Of a stretch of DNA of 64,000 nucleotides, positions 17,323 through 27,362 are shown in pieces; positions within the stretch are counted from its first letter, which is position 1; every line of letters starts with the position of its first letter. Source of the stretch: Paenibacillus pectinilyticus. GTDB lineage: Bacteria > Bacillota > Bacilli > Paenibacillales > NBRC-103111. The DNA lies in contig NZ_LYPC01000012.1 in the NCBI RefSeq assembly GCF_001700435.1, forward strand, positions 1-64,000, written 5' to 3'. Made by a program: the position numbers and the translations under genes. Under the pieces are notes generated by a model, which was given only the letters and a program-made list of their open reading frames with translations, was not told the origin of the DNA and searched no databases.

Positions 17323-17975
17323 CATTCTCAGTAGATCAAATTAAATATGATGCGCAAGGACTTGTGCCTGCCATCGTGCAGGATGCGGTAAGTAAAGAGG
17401 TTCTAATGATGGCGTACATGAACAGTGAGTCTCTGGCGCGTACGATTCAAACGGGGGATACGTGGTTCTGGAGCCGTTCACGTGAGGAGCTTTGGAATAA
17501 AGGGGCAACTTCCGGTCATACGCAAAAAGTAAAGGCACTTCGCTACGATTGCGATGCCGATACACTTCTTGTACTCGTGGAACAAGTAGGACCAGCTTGC
17601 CATAATGGTACGTATACTTGCTTCACAAACAGCATTGCGTTGGAAGCAGAAGGCAGTACGCAAGAAGCAACTGCTGCTACGGGTGATCGTTTTGCTATTC
17701 TAGGCGAGCTTGAAGCCGTCATTGCTTCCCGTGACGCGGAGCGCCCTGAGGGTGCGTATACGACCTACCTTTTCGAAAAAGGCGTCGATAAGATCCTGAA
17801 GAAAGTCGGCGAAGAAACGGCAGAGGTCATTATTGCAGCTAAAAATAAAGACAATGATGAGCTTCGTTATGAAGCGAGCGATCTTATTTTTCACTTAATG
17901 GTTCTTTTGCGTAATAATAAATTGCCATTGGATGATATTATGAAAGAGCTGGCTAATCGGCACGTCAAAAAATAA
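17319..17975 (+). CDS. hisIE: bifunctional phosphoribosyl-AMP cyclohydrolase / phosphoribosyl-ATP pyrophosphatase
   Basis: 218 residues in two domains. The cyclohydrolase is at about 1-115 ([29 protein letters not shown], and the zinc-region Cys residues YDCDADTLL and [11 protein letters not shown]). The pyrophosphatase is at about 125-218 ([20 protein letters not shown] and [12 protein letters not shown]). It catalyses steps 2 and 3 of histidine synthesis. ATGA overlap with hisF. Confidence 0.95.
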   Translation: MTFSVDQIKYDAQGLVPAIVQDAVSKEVLMMAYMNSESLARTIQTGDTWFWSRSREELWNKGATSGHTQKVKALRYDCDADTLLVLVEQVGPACHNGTYTCFTNSIALEAEGSTQEATAATGDRFAILGELEAVIASRDAERPEGAYTTYLFEKGVDKILKKVGEETAEVIIAAKNKDNDELRYEASDLIFHLMVLLRNNKLPLDDIMKELANRHVKK

Positions 17976-18002
17976 GAACAATGACCTGGAGTGAAATTCA
18001 CG

Positions 18003-18809
18003 ATGTTGATTGATTATCATACACATCATGTGCGCTGCGGTCACGCCTCTGGGGAACTGGAGGAATACGTCAAACGCGGCATCGAGATCGGACTTACCCA
18101 ATTAGGGCTTTCTGATCATATGCCGCTTTTGCATGTCGATCCGCAAACGTATTGGCCGGAAATGGCGATGCCGATGGAGGAGCTTCCCCGTTATGTGGAA
18201 GAGTGCCTACATCTGAAAGAGAAATATAAGGATCAGATCGACATCCGTGTAGGTTTGGAAGGCGATTATATTGAAGGCTGCGAAACGGAGATTGCGGCTA
18301 TCATCAACGCCTATCCGTGGGATTATGTCATCGGATCCGTCCATTTTCTAGGCGAGTGGGATATTTCCGATTTTAGGCAGCTGGCTGGTTGGGAAGGCAA
18401 GGATATTTTTGAAGTTTATACCCAATACTACGAGGCAGTTAAGCAAGCAGCTCGAACTGGACTGTATGATTATATCGGTCATATCGATATGATCAAGCGA
18501 TTTGGCTATGTGCCGGATCGTGATACGTGGGAACTCGAGAAGTCAGCCTTGGATGCCGTCAAAGAAGCGGGACTAGCAATTGAACTGAACGCATCGGGGC
18601 TGCGTCATCCGTGTAAAGAAATGTTCCCGAGCCGCCGTATGCTGGAATATTGCCATAAGGTGGGAATTCCAGTGACGCTCGGATCGGACGCGCACCAGCC
18701 GGAACGGTTGTCTCAGTATTTGGATGAGGCGAGAGAGTTGTTAAAAACGATTGGATTTAACGAAATAGCCACATTTTCTGCTCGAAAACGACATCTTGTG
18801 ACTTTTTAA
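18003..18809 (+). CDS. hisJ: histidinol-phosphatase (PHP family)
   Basis: 268 residues of the PHP fold. Metal-binding motifs are DYHTHHVRCGHA near the start, then SDHMPL, GLEGDYIEG, and the C-terminal GSDAHQPERL. It removes phosphate from histidinol phosphate, completing the pathway inside this operon except for hisA and the aminotransferase. The ATG at 18003 gives the usual MLIDYHTHH start; a GTG four codons earlier is less likely. It follows hisIE by 27 bases. Confidence 0.9.
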   Translation: MLIDYHTHHVRCGHASGELEEYVKRGIEIGLTQLGLSDHMPLLHVDPQTYWPEMAMPMEELPRYVEECLHLKEKYKDQIDIRVGLEGDYIEGCETEIAAIINAYPWDYVIGSVHFLGEWDISDFRQLAGWEGKDIFEVYTQYYEAVKQAARTGLYDYIGHIDMIKRFGYVPDRDTWELEKSALDAVKEAGLAIELNASGLRHPCKEMFPSRRMLEYCHKVGIPVTLGSDAHQPERLSQYLDEARELLKTIGFNEIATFSARKRHLVTF

Positions 18810-18883
18810 ATTCGACACGTATCATGTATAATGAGTAGGACTCTATAATCTATTTAATGAACCTTCGGAGGTAACCATTAACC

Positions 18884-19834
18884 ATGCATAGCGACAATGT
18901 TAAAATTTTTTCCGGATCTTCGAATCCGAAGCTTGCGGAAAGTATTTGTAAAGAGCTCGGCCAGCCGCTAGGACAAATTAAATTATCCCGTTTTAAAAGC
19001 GGAGAAATTTACTGCCTTTACGAAGAAACGATTCGTAACTGCGACGTATTTCTGGTACAAACCTTCTCCCATCCGATTAATGAACATATGATGGAACTTC
19101 TGGTCATGATGGATGCGGCGAAAAGAGCATCTGCAAAAACGATCAACCTTGTCATCCCATACTATGGTTACTCTCGTCAAGAACGTAAAGCAGCTCCGCG
19201 TGAGCCGATTTCAGCTAAATTAGTCGCTGACTTGTTCAGTGCGGCAGGGGCAACTCGTGTTGTCACGATTGACCTACATGCGCCTGCGATTCAAGGCTTT
19301 TTCAATATTCCGGTGGATCACTTAACAGCGCTTGATCTGATTAGTGATTGCATCAAGAAGAAAAACCTGCCGAACCCAATCATCGTATCGCCTGATGCGG
19401 GACGTGCAACAACAGCAGAGAAAATGGCTAACATTCTCGACGCGCCATTCGCGATGATGATCAAGAAGCGCCCAGAGCACAACGAATCCGTAATCACTCA
19501 CGTGATTGGTGATGTTGCTGGACGTACACCGATTATTATCGAGGATCTGATCGATACAGGGACAACGATCGTGAACGTCGTGGAAAGCCTCAAAGAGCGC
19601 GGTGCACTTGATGTCTACATCTGTGCTACGCATCCTGTATTCTCTGGCCCAGCATTACAACGCTTGGATCACCCGAGCATCAAGGAAGTTATTATTACGG
19701 ATTCCATCGCGATTCCGGAAGGACATTCCGACAAGTTTAATGTGCTATCTGTAGCGCCTTTGTTGTCCGATGCGATTCGCATTATTAATGAAGGTGGATC
19801 CCTATCCTCCCTATTCAAATACGGCGGCGTATAG
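18884..19834 (+). CDS. prs: ribose-phosphate pyrophosphokinase
   Basis: 316 residues, typical PRPP synthetase. It starts with VKIFSGSSNPKLAESICKEL. The flexible catalytic loop region is YYGYSRQERKAAPREP, and the PRPP-binding motif is IIIEDLIDTGTTIVN. It makes PRPP from ribose-5-phosphate and ATP for nucleotides and for the adjacent histidine operon (HisG). A -10 box TATAAT at 18827 suggests its own promoter; the ribosome site is GGAGG. Confidence 0.94.
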   Translation: MHSDNVKIFSGSSNPKLAESICKELGQPLGQIKLSRFKSGEIYCLYEETIRNCDVFLVQTFSHPINEHMMELLVMMDAAKRASAKTINLVIPYYGYSRQERKAAPREPISAKLVADLFSAAGATRVVTIDLHAPAIQGFFNIPVDHLTALDLISDCIKKKNLPNPIIVSPDAGRATTAEKMANILDAPFAMMIKKRPEHNESVITHVIGDVAGRTPIIIEDLIDTGTTIVNVVESLKERGALDVYICATHPVFSGPALQRLDHPSIKEVIITDSIAIPEGHSDKFNVLSVAPLLSDAIRIINEGGSLSSLFKYGGV

Positions 19835-19863
19835 GCCCCATTTCTTACCTTCGGATAATGTTT

Positions 19864-19891
19864 TTGGCTTCTAGACGATCTATGGTATAAT
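19864..19891 (+). promoter_or_regulatory. predicted promoter of the TPR protein gene
   Basis: TTGGCT, a 16-base spacer, then TATAAT, about 35 bases before the start codon at 19926. Confidence 0.55.
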
Positions 19892-19925
19892 TTGATGGTA
19901 ATCAAATTGCCGGAGGTGTCTTGCT

Positions 19926-21662
19926 ATGGAAAAGAAAAAGCGTTTATCCGAAGCGCCAAAACCAAAAGTTATTGCAATAAACATGGATGCCGCCTTCTTT
20001 TTCGAGAGAGCGGTTCAATCTTTGGATCGACTTCATTATGATAAGGCATTGAAATATTTCCGGCGGGCAGCAGAATATGAGCAGGATAACCCTGTGAATC
20101 ACTGCAACCTCGCGGGAGTTCTCTCCGAAGTGGGCAATTATGACGAGTCGAACCAAATTTTGCAGCATATCCTTGAAACGATCGATCCCGAGATGACAGA
20201 ATGTCACTTTTATATGGCGAACAACTACGCCAATATGGAAAACTTCGAGCAGGCAGAACAAGCGTTGGTTCGGTATTTGGAGAATGACCCCACAGGGCAG
20301 TTCATGGACGAATCCGAAGAAATGATGGAAATGCTGAGCTACGAGCTTGATCGTCCCGCCCCTCTCACTAGCATCAAGAGTCGAGAAGGGCTGTTCGAGC
20401 ATGATAAAGCCCGTGCGTTGCTGGAGGAAGGTAAATTTGCAGAAGCGGTCAGGCAGCTGGAGAAATTAGTGAAGAAGCAGCCTGATTTCACAGCGGCTCG
20501 GAACAATCTAGCTCTGGCCTATTACTATATGGGTCAGTTCGAGAAAGCGATGGAAACGATCCAAGAAGTGCTGGCTATCGATTCAGGTAACCTGCATGCA
20601 CTCTGCAACATGGCAATTTTCCATCAGCATTTTGGCAATAAGAAGGAACTGGCTGAGCTGACTTCATTGCTTTGTAAGACGTTCCCGTTCCAGCAAGAGC
20701 ACGTGTTCAAGCTGGCAACGACCATGGGAATACTTGCTCAGCACGAGAAGGCTTACCACTTGTTCAAGCGTCTGCTGAAAGCGGGTGACGGTGGAGCAGA
20801 TCCTTGCTTGTATCACTATGCAGCCGTAGCGGCTTGTCATATCGGTCGCTTCGATGAAGCGCATCGCTACTGGAAGCAGGTTCAGAAGCTCGATCCTGGA
20901 GCTGAAATCTCGAAGTTCTACTTGGAGCAGCTGCGTGTGAGAGAGAAATCGGCGATTCCGCTCACGTGGAGCTACCACTATCATCTGCCGTTCGAAGAGC
21001 AGTTCCGTGCGCTTGAGAAGTCAACGCAGGGAATTCCAGACCAATTAAAGAAAGATCCGCTCGTGCGATCCTCTTTCTTCTGGGCTTTGCGGCACGGTGA
21101 TGTAGAGACGAAGCTTCAAGTTATTCAAGCCTTTGGGCTGATTGCGGACAACGAAGTGCGAGATGCCCTGCAGGACTTCATTTTGGACCATAAAGAAGAT
21201 GATTACTTGAAGAAGGTAGCCATTTTCGTCCTCCGAAGTATGGGAATCCGCGAATCGCTTCCGGCGTACTTGGAGAATAAAGATATCATGGTGGAAGCTT
21301 CCCTGTACTCGCCACACCTCCCTGTTTGGGATGCTAGATGGCAGAGCGTGATGGAAACGGCACTTTCACATATGCATAAGCGTTACGATATGGTTCAACA
21401 GTATGACTTGGAGATTCTATGGGTTGAATTTCTGACGAAGGTGTACCCGAATGTACCGAAGATTCATAAATCAGAGGGCTGGGCAGCCGCGTTAGAATAT
21501 TTAATTGCCAAAATGCACCGCCGAACGATTTCCTATCAGGAAGTGGCTACGCGTTATGGGGTGACCGTTTCAACCGTTAGTCGACATGTGAAGCTTATTG
21601 ATGACACCTGTGGATTACGTGAGAAAATGGAAGCGATATTCAATAAGTTTACGAGCCTTTGA
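19926..21662 (+). CDS. yvcD: tetratricopeptide-repeat protein with C-terminal HTH (YvcD-like)
   Basis: 578 residues. At least four TPR-like helical pairs are visible, for example YDKALKYFRRAAEYEQDNP, YDESNQILQHIL, and MGQFEKAMETIQEVLAIDSG. The middle is alpha-helical without a known motif. The extreme C-terminus (about 540-575) looks like a helix-turn-helix, YQEVATRYGVTVSTVSRHVKL. It lies directly before trxB, as yvcD does in Bacillus. Probably cytoplasmic; partner and target are unknown. Confidence 0.85.
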   Translation: MEKKKRLSEAPKPKVIAINMDAAFFFERAVQSLDRLHYDKALKYFRRAAEYEQDNPVNHCNLAGVLSEVGNYDESNQILQHILETIDPEMTECHFYMANNYANMENFEQAEQALVRYLENDPTGQFMDESEEMMEMLSYELDRPAPLTSIKSREGLFEHDKARALLEEGKFAEAVRQLEKLVKKQPDFTAARNNLALAYYYMGQFEKAMETIQEVLAIDSGNLHALCNMAIFHQHFGNKKELAELTSLLCKTFPFQQEHVFKLATTMGILAQHEKAYHLFKRLLKAGDGGADPCLYHYAAVAACHIGRFDEAHRYWKQVQKLDPGAEISKFYLEQLRVREKSAIPLTWSYHYHLPFEEQFRALEKSTQGIPDQLKKDPLVRSSFFWALRHGDVETKLQVIQAFGLIADNEVRDALQDFILDHKEDDYLKKVAIFVLRSMGIRESLPAYLENKDIMVEASLYSPHLPVWDARWQSVMETALSHMHKRYDMVQQYDLEILWVEFLTKVYPNVPKIHKSEGWAAALEYLIAKMHRRTISYQEVATRYGVTVSTVSRHVKLIDDTCGLREKMEAIFNKFTSL

Positions 21663-21762
21663 TAGCCGAGCTTCTCAAGTGAAAGTCCCGGCTTTCATGC
21701 ATATATGATGACAAGTTTGTAAAGATAGCTTTCCTTAGGAAAGCACTCAGGAGGGAAACCAT

Positions 21763-22710
21763 ATGTATAAATCAGTCGTTGTAGGAACAGGACCATCCGG
21801 TCTAACAGCAGCTATTTACTTGGCGCGCGCGAACCTTAGCCCACTTGTTATCGAAGGACCAGAACCAGGCGGTCAGTTAACAACAACTACCGAAGTAGAG
21901 AACTTTCCAGGGTTTCCCGAAGGCATCATGGGACCTGAGCTTATGGAGAACATGCGCAAACAAGCAGAACGCTTTGGCGCAGAATTCAAGACAGGTTGGG
22001 TAAACTCCGTCGAATTGACGAATCGCCCTTTTAAACTGCAAGTCGAAGGCCTTGGCGAAATTGAAACAGAAACGCTGATTATCTCCACTGGCGCATCTGC
22101 TAGATTGCTGGGCATCACGAATGAGAAAGAAAACATTGGCCGCGGCGTAAGCACGTGTGCAACATGTGATGGTTTCTTCTTCCGTGGCAAAAAGATTATC
22201 GTAGTTGGCGGCGGTGACTCCGCCATGGAAGAAGCAAACTTCTTGACTCGTTTTGCTTCCGAAGTACGCCTCGTGCATCGTCGTGATGAGCTTCGCGCAT
22301 CCAAGATCATGCAAGATCGTGCACGCGGTAATGAGAAAGTAAAATGGTCGTTGAATAACACGCCGCTAGAAGTTGTAGCTGGTGACAAAGGCGTAACAGG
22401 CCTGAAAGTGAAAAACAACCAAACTGGTGAAGATGAAATCATCGAAACAGATGGTATTTTCGTTGCCATCGGTCATACGCCGAACACGAAATTCCTCGGT
22501 GGACAAATCGAGACGGATGATCACGGCTACATCGTGGTGAAGCCAGGTACGACAGAAACGAACATCCCAGGCGTATTCGCTTGTGGGGATGTGCAAGATA
22601 CGAAGTACCGCCAAGCGATCACAGCGGCAGGAAGCGGTTGTGCAGCAGCGTTGGAAGCGGAGAAATTCCTAGAAGGCAACAGTGTTCATGACTGGAGCAT
22701 TTCTTTGTAA
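21763..22710 (+). CDS. trxB: thioredoxin-disulfide reductase
   Basis: 315 residues. The FAD motif is VVGTGPSGLTAAIYLARA, the redox-active disulfide is CATCDGFF, the NADPH motif is VVGGGDSAMEEA, and the C-terminal FAD contact is FACGDVQDTKYRQA. It keeps thioredoxin reduced with NADPH. The ribosome site is CAGGAGGG. A short inverted repeat and T-rich stretch follow. Confidence 0.97.
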   Translation: MYKSVVVGTGPSGLTAAIYLARANLSPLVIEGPEPGGQLTTTTEVENFPGFPEGIMGPELMENMRKQAERFGAEFKTGWVNSVELTNRPFKLQVEGLGEIETETLIISTGASARLLGITNEKENIGRGVSTCATCDGFFFRGKKIIVVGGGDSAMEEANFLTRFASEVRLVHRRDELRASKIMQDRARGNEKVKWSLNNTPLEVVAGDKGVTGLKVKNNQTGEDEIIETDGIFVAIGHTPNTKFLGGQIETDDHGYIVVKPGTTETNIPGVFACGDVQDTKYRQAITAAGSGCAAALEAEKFLEGNSVHDWSISL

Positions 22711-22730
22711 GTGATTATGGCATTTCAGTT

Positions 22731-22757
22731 AACGTGGAAGGCTATGCTTTCCACGTT
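22731..22757 (+). terminator. terminator of trxB
   Basis: AACGTGGAA...TTCCACGTT stem around GGCTATGCT, followed by TTTCTCG. Confidence 0.7.
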
Positions 22758-22870
22758 TTCTCGTTTGTTTGGGGTGCTTCCTTATCTTGACCTCCCTGCA
22801 GGGTTGTCTTATAGTGGGAACAGGAGCATATGCCCGAAAATTTTATGATTATTCATGAGGTGACCTTGTA

Positions 22871-23818
22871 ATGTCCAATCAAATTTATATCGGTGTAGAT
22901 CTAGGCGGCACGAATATTAAGGTAGGTCTGTGTGACGAGCAAGGCAATCTGCTTAAAACGTTAGAAGGACCAACTTCACCAGAACTGGGTGCAGAGTCTG
23001 TCCTTGAACGAATTGCGCAATATGTGCGTCAAATTGTCGAAGAGTCGGATTATGATTGGGAGCAAGTGGCAGGTATTGGCGCAGGCTTGGCTGGATTCAT
23101 GGATATTCCTGAAGGTTTCGTCAAATTTTCGCCTAATTTGCAATGGCACAATGTCCCTGCCAAGAAGACGCTGGAAGCACTTCTAGGTAAACAAGTTAAA
23201 ATTGATAACGATGCGAACGTAGCTGCACTTGGTGAAGCTTGGGCTGGTGCTGGCGCAGGTATTCCGAATGTGGTGTGCTATACACTTGGAACAGGTGTTG
23301 GCGGCGGTATCATTATTAACGGTAAAATTTATCAAGGTTCCGCGGGTATGGCTGGAGAGCTTGGCCATATGTCCATCGTTCCTGACATCGAAGCGATTCA
23401 ATGCGGATGCGGGCAAATGGGCTGTCTAGAAACGGTATCATCCGCGACGGGCATCGTTCGTATGGCGAAAGAAGCGGTTGAGCGTGGTGAGCGTACGTCG
23501 CTTGCTCTACATGAGAAAATTGAAGCTAAGCATGTGTTTGATGATGCCAAAAGCGGAGATGAAGTATCCCTGCGCATCGTGAACCGTGCGGCTTATTATA
23601 TCGGGCGTTCCATGGCAGCTTTAGCTGTTGTTGTAAACCCTAAGCGCTTTATTATTGGCGGTGGCGTATCCAAGGCTGGAGAAATTCTATTCCAACCGAT
23701 TCGTGAAACGTTCATGAAATACACACCAGGAGCAGCAGCTGAAGGTGTTGAGATTGTTGCAGCTACACTTGGCAATGATGCAGGCGTTGTTGGTGCTGCA
23801 GGACTGAATTTAAGATAG
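22871..23818 (+). CDS. glcK: ROK-family glucokinase
   Basis: 315 residues. The ATP-binding start is GVDLGGTNIKVGL, the substrate region is IDNDANVAALGEAWAGA, and the ROK zinc-binding motif is CGCGQMGCLET preceded by GELGHMS. It phosphorylates glucose in the cytoplasm. In Bacillus a Nudix gene (yvcI) sits between trxB and rapZ; here glucokinase takes that place, next to genes that manage carbon flow (rapZ, yvcK, HPr-like). Confidence 0.93.
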   Translation: MSNQIYIGVDLGGTNIKVGLCDEQGNLLKTLEGPTSPELGAESVLERIAQYVRQIVEESDYDWEQVAGIGAGLAGFMDIPEGFVKFSPNLQWHNVPAKKTLEALLGKQVKIDNDANVAALGEAWAGAGAGIPNVVCYTLGTGVGGGIIINGKIYQGSAGMAGELGHMSIVPDIEAIQCGCGQMGCLETVSSATGIVRMAKEAVERGERTSLALHEKIEAKHVFDDAKSGDEVSLRIVNRAAYYIGRSMAALAVVVNPKRFIIGGGVSKAGEILFQPIRETFMKYTPGAAAEGVEIVAATLGNDAGVVGAAGLNLR

Positions 23819-23894
23819 AAAAGCTAGACCGGGTTCGAAGGTGAACATGGCGGAAGCTGGTCTGCGATAGCACCCCCAAAGGAAGGTGTCATTC

Positions 23895-24782
23895 ATGGAA
23901 GAAAACCACCCTTTAGCGAAACTGGTCATCATCACAGGCATGTCGGGCGCAGGGAAGACGATTGCGGTCCAAAGCATGGAGGATCTGGGATTCTTCTGCG
24001 TGGACAATTTACCTCCCGTCCTCATTCCTAAGTTTGCTGAGTTAATCGTGCAGTCGATGGGTAAAATCGGCAAGGTTGCTTTGGTTATTGACTTGCGCGG
24101 ACGTGAATTTTTCACTGCGCTTCAAGAATCCTTGCGATATATTCAAGAGAATTACACGCTAAGCTATGAAATTCTCTTTCTGGATGCTACGGACTCTACG
24201 CTCGTGCAGCGTTACAAGGAAAGCCGTCGCCGACATCCTTTGGCACCAGACGGGGCGCCGCTTGAGGGCATTGGTCTTGAGCGCAAGCTGCTGGAAGAAC
24301 TCAAAGGATTGGCTACGCAAGTCATTGATACGAGCAGCCTGAAGCCGGCACAATTGAAAGAAAGAATTATATCTCGGTTCACCAATCTAGAAGCTAATCG
24401 CATATCTATAAATGTAATCTCATTCGGGTTCAAATATGGCGTTCCCATTGATGCGGATCTCATCTTTGATGTGCGCTTTCTGCCTAATCCGCATTATGTG
24501 GATCAGCTGCGCCCCCAAACGGGTCAAGATCCAGATGTCTATGACTACGTAATGAAATGGTCAGAGACGCAAGAGTTCCTGACAAAGCTGCTGGATATGC
24601 TGAATTTCTTAATGCCTCAGTATAAGAAGGAAGGCAAAAGTCAGGTCGTGGTAGGCATTGGATGTACGGGCGGCAAGCACAGATCGGTTGCGATTACGGA
24701 ATATCTGGGTAAAGTCATGGGGAATAGCGAGACCGAGACCGTGCGTCTAAGTCATCGGGATGCCGAGCGGGACCGCTTATAG
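23895..24782 (+). CDS. rapZ: RNase adapter RapZ / YvcJ-type nucleotide-binding protein
   Basis: 295 residues. The P-loop is GMSGAGKT, and the C-terminal signature is [12 protein letters not shown]. In E. coli RapZ controls GlmS through small RNA decay; in Bacillus YvcJ is a GTPase linked to competence. The ATG at 23895 has AAGGAAGG upstream; an in-frame GTG at 23886 overlaps that site. It starts the rapZ-yvcK-whiA series with short spacings. Confidence 0.93.
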   Translation: MEENHPLAKLVIITGMSGAGKTIAVQSMEDLGFFCVDNLPPVLIPKFAELIVQSMGKIGKVALVIDLRGREFFTALQESLRYIQENYTLSYEILFLDATDSTLVQRYKESRRRHPLAPDGAPLEGIGLERKLLEELKGLATQVIDTSSLKPAQLKERIISRFTNLEANRISINVISFGFKYGVPIDADLIFDVRFLPNPHYVDQLRPQTGQDPDVYDYVMKWSETQEFLTKLLDMLNFLMPQYKKEGKSQVVVGIGCTGGKHRSVAITEYLGKVMGNSETETVRLSHRDAERDRL

Positions 24783-24813
24783 GCGGCTATGCCATTAAGA
24801 GGGTGAAAGAACT

Positions 24814-25797
24814 ATGGATCTTGGACAATTACAACGTAAACCCAGAATAGTCGTTATTGGCGGTGGAACAGGGCTCTCGGTGATGCTGAGAGGACTGAAA
24901 GAGAAGCCGGTTGATATTACAGCGATTGTGACCGTTGCGGATGATGGAGGAAGCTCAGGCATTCTAAGAAGCGAACTGCAGATGCCGCCTCCGGGTGATA
25001 TCCGCAACGTGTTAACCTCGCTGGCTGATGTCGAGCCCTTATTGTCTTTAATGTTACAGTATCGATTTCAAAGCGGAACAGGTTTAGCTGGGCACAGTCT
25101 GGGAAATCTAATACTGGCGGCATTAACAGATATTACTGGTGATTTTGTAACCGCCGTGCAAGAAATGAATCGGGTCTTCGCTGTGCGGGGAAGAGTACTC
25201 CCAGCTTCGAATCAGGCCATTGTTTTGAAAGCCATCATGGAGGACGGGACTTTAGTTGTTGGAGAGTCCAAAATCCCCAAGGCCGATGGGCGCATCAAAC
25301 GCGTATTCATTGAGCCGGCTAATGTAACACCGCTCACGGAGGCTGTTCAAGCGATTCGCGAGGCAGATGCGATTCTGTGCGGTCCAGGGAGTTTATATAC
25401 CAGCTTGCTGCCGAACTTGCTTGTGCCAGGGATTGCTGAAGAAATCGTGGCGTCTAATGCCGTGAAATTATTCATCTGCAATGTGATGACACAGCCAGGC
25501 GAAACCGATGATTACTCCGTTAGTGACCATTTGGATGCCATTTATGATCATCTGGGTCAGCATTTATTTGACTATGTGATTGTAAACAATGGTGAAATAC
25601 CAGCGCAGGTGCAAGCGAAATATGCGGAAAAAGGTTCAAAAGCGGTTCATTTAGATTTGGATGAAGTGACGAAAAGAGGCTATCGGGTTATCGCGGATCG
25701 ACTTGTGCTATTCCGTACCTATCTTCGTCATGATGCAGAGAAATTGAGTGACCATATCTATCAGCTCGTCGAAAGCTGGCTGTTAAGGAAGAAGTGA
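24814..25797 (+). CDS. yvcK: YvcK/gluconeogenesis factor family protein
   Basis: 327 residues of the CofD/YvcK family: [32 protein letters not shown], and [15 protein letters not shown]. In Bacillus it binds UDP-sugars and is needed for growth on gluconeogenic sources and for normal cell shape. Its stop overlaps the GTG start of whiA. Confidence 0.94.
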   Translation: MDLGQLQRKPRIVVIGGGTGLSVMLRGLKEKPVDITAIVTVADDGGSSGILRSELQMPPPGDIRNVLTSLADVEPLLSLMLQYRFQSGTGLAGHSLGNLILAALTDITGDFVTAVQEMNRVFAVRGRVLPASNQAIVLKAIMEDGTLVVGESKIPKADGRIKRVFIEPANVTPLTEAVQAIREADAILCGPGSLYTSLLPNLLVPGIAEEIVASNAVKLFICNVMTQPGETDDYSVSDHLDAIYDHLGQHLFDYVIVNNGEIPAQVQAKYAEKGSKAVHLDLDEVTKRGYRVIADRLVLFRTYLRHDAEKLSDHIYQLVESWLLRKK

Positions 25798-26735
25798 GTC
25801 CCTTGTCCTTTGCGGCAACAACCAAAAAAGAATTAACTTTAATCAATGATTCAGAACCGTGTTGTGAAAAAGCGGAGCTATCTGCGCTCATTCGTATGAA
25901 TGGCGCTGTGCAGTTAACGAGTCAACGTGTCGTATTGGATGTTTCTACGGAGAATGCAGCCATCGCACGGCGGATTTACTCGTTAATCAAGAAGACGTAT
26001 AATACACACACGGAACTGCTTGTGCGTAAAAAAATGCGTTTGAAGAAGAATAATGTCTATATTGTTAGAGTCCCTGGTCAAGTGCAAGAACTTCTCAGCG
26101 ATTTGAAAATTGTTTCTGAGGGTTTTATCTTTACAACGGGCATTAATAAGGATATTATTCGCGGCAACTGCTGTAAACGCGCATACCTTCGGGGAGCATT
26201 CATGGCCGGCGGCTCCGTTAATAACCCAGAGGGCTCTTCCTATCATTTGGAAATTGCTTCGATTTATGAAGAGCACTGTAAAGCATTAACGCAGCTTGCT
26301 AACAAGTTTGACTTAAACGCCCGATTCATTGAACGTAAGAAAGGGTTCGTGCTGTACATCAAAGAAGGCGAGAAAATTATCGAGTTTCTGAATATCATTG
26401 GGGCTCATCAGGCGCTGCTGCGCTTCGAGGATGTCCGGATTATGAAAGATATGCGTAACTCTGTTAATCGGATCGTCAACTGTGAAACAGCGAACTTAAA
26501 CAAAACGATCGGAGCTGCTGTAAGACAGATCGAGAACATTCGATTGCTGCAGCGTGAGATCGGTCTCGACAGCTTGCCTGAGAAGCTCAGAGAGGTTGCG
26601 GAGATCAGACTTCAGCACCCTGACTTGAATTTGAAGGAAGTTGGCGATATGCTTTCAGGGAGTGTTAGTAAATCAGGCGTGAATCATCGGCTGCGAAAAA
26701 TTGACGAATTGGCAGAAAAACACCGTAATTCGTAG
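25794..26735 (+). CDS. whiA: DNA-binding protein WhiA
   Basis: 313 residues. The N-terminal LAGLIDADG-homing-endonuclease-like domain ([15 protein letters not shown]) is followed by the WhiA C-terminal HTH ([35 protein letters not shown]). It affects division and chromosome segregation in Bacillus and sporulation in actinomycetes. The GTG at 25794 overlaps yvcK; a TTG at 25803 would give [11 protein letters not shown], which matches the usual N-terminus, so the start is uncertain by three codons. Confidence 0.93.
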   Translation: MSPLSFAATTKKELTLINDSEPCCEKAELSALIRMNGAVQLTSQRVVLDVSTENAAIARRIYSLIKKTYNTHTELLVRKKMRLKKNNVYIVRVPGQVQELLSDLKIVSEGFIFTTGINKDIIRGNCCKRAYLRGAFMAGGSVNNPEGSSYHLEIASIYEEHCKALTQLANKFDLNARFIERKKGFVLYIKEGEKIIEFLNIIGAHQALLRFEDVRIMKDMRNSVNRIVNCETANLNKTIGAAVRQIENIRLLQREIGLDSLPEKLREVAEIRLQHPDLNLKEVGDMLSGSVSKSGVNHRLRKIDELAEKHRNS

Positions 26736-26881
26736 ATAAATTGGGGCTGTGCAACGCTTGTATAAGTTTTTCGCATTTTTTCTAGTGTACTTGAAGGAAA
26801 AATGCTATAATATTAAAACATAAGGTAACGCTGTTATTAATAGTAATCCATATAAGCTCCACACTAGGGGGAATTAGTTCC

Positions 26882-27151
26882 ATGTCCAGACGTCCAGTCG
26901 TTGTGAAGTTGAGAACAGGACTTCATGCCAGACCTGCGGCATTGTTTGTTCAAGAGGCGAATAAATTTTCATCAGAGATCTTTGTTGAGAAAGATGAAAA
27001 GAAAGTGAATGCGAAAAGCATCATGGGAATTATGAGTCTTGCGATCAGCACAGGGACCGAAGTCTTCATAAGTGCAGAAGGTTCGGATGCCGAGCAGGCT
27101 GTAAACGCTTTAGTCACATTAGTCAGTAAGGAAGAATTGGAAAACCAATAA
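26882..27151 (+). CDS. HPr-family phosphocarrier at the crh position
   Basis: 89 residues: GLHARPAALFVQEANKF with His15, and VNAKSIMGIM with Ser46. The gene order (rapZ-yvcK-whiA-this) is that of Bacillus crh. True Crh carries Gln at position 15, so this protein keeps both the PTS phosphorylation site and the HprK site. It could be the working PTS HPr, or a Crh that never lost His15. Whether a separate ptsH exists cannot be seen here. The ribosome site is AGGGGG; a terminator follows. Confidence 0.92.
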   Translation: MSRRPVVVKLRTGLHARPAALFVQEANKFSSEIFVEKDEKKVNAKSIMGIMSLAISTGTEVFISAEGSDAEQAVNALVTLVSKEELENQ

Positions 27152-27157
27152 TTCTTT

Positions 27158-27186
27158 AAAAGCCTGCCTTTCGAGGGGGCTTTTTT
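27158..27186 (+). terminator. terminator of the HPr-like gene
   Basis: AAAAGCC...GGCTTTT stem with inner CC/GG pairs and a TTTTTT tail. Confidence 0.88.
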
Positions 27187-27362
27187 GCAGTTTGGGGATC
27201 CTTATTCACTTCCATCGAAAAGTGTCAGTTTTGTTAACTTTTAGTGGTTTTAGCAACCTTTTTCACTGGGCTACGTCTAATAAGCGTGGTCACGGTGGAT
27301 AAGGCTATTTGTGTTACTCTTTCTACGTGCCTAGCCTAGCTTGAAGAAGGAGCCGAAGTGAA

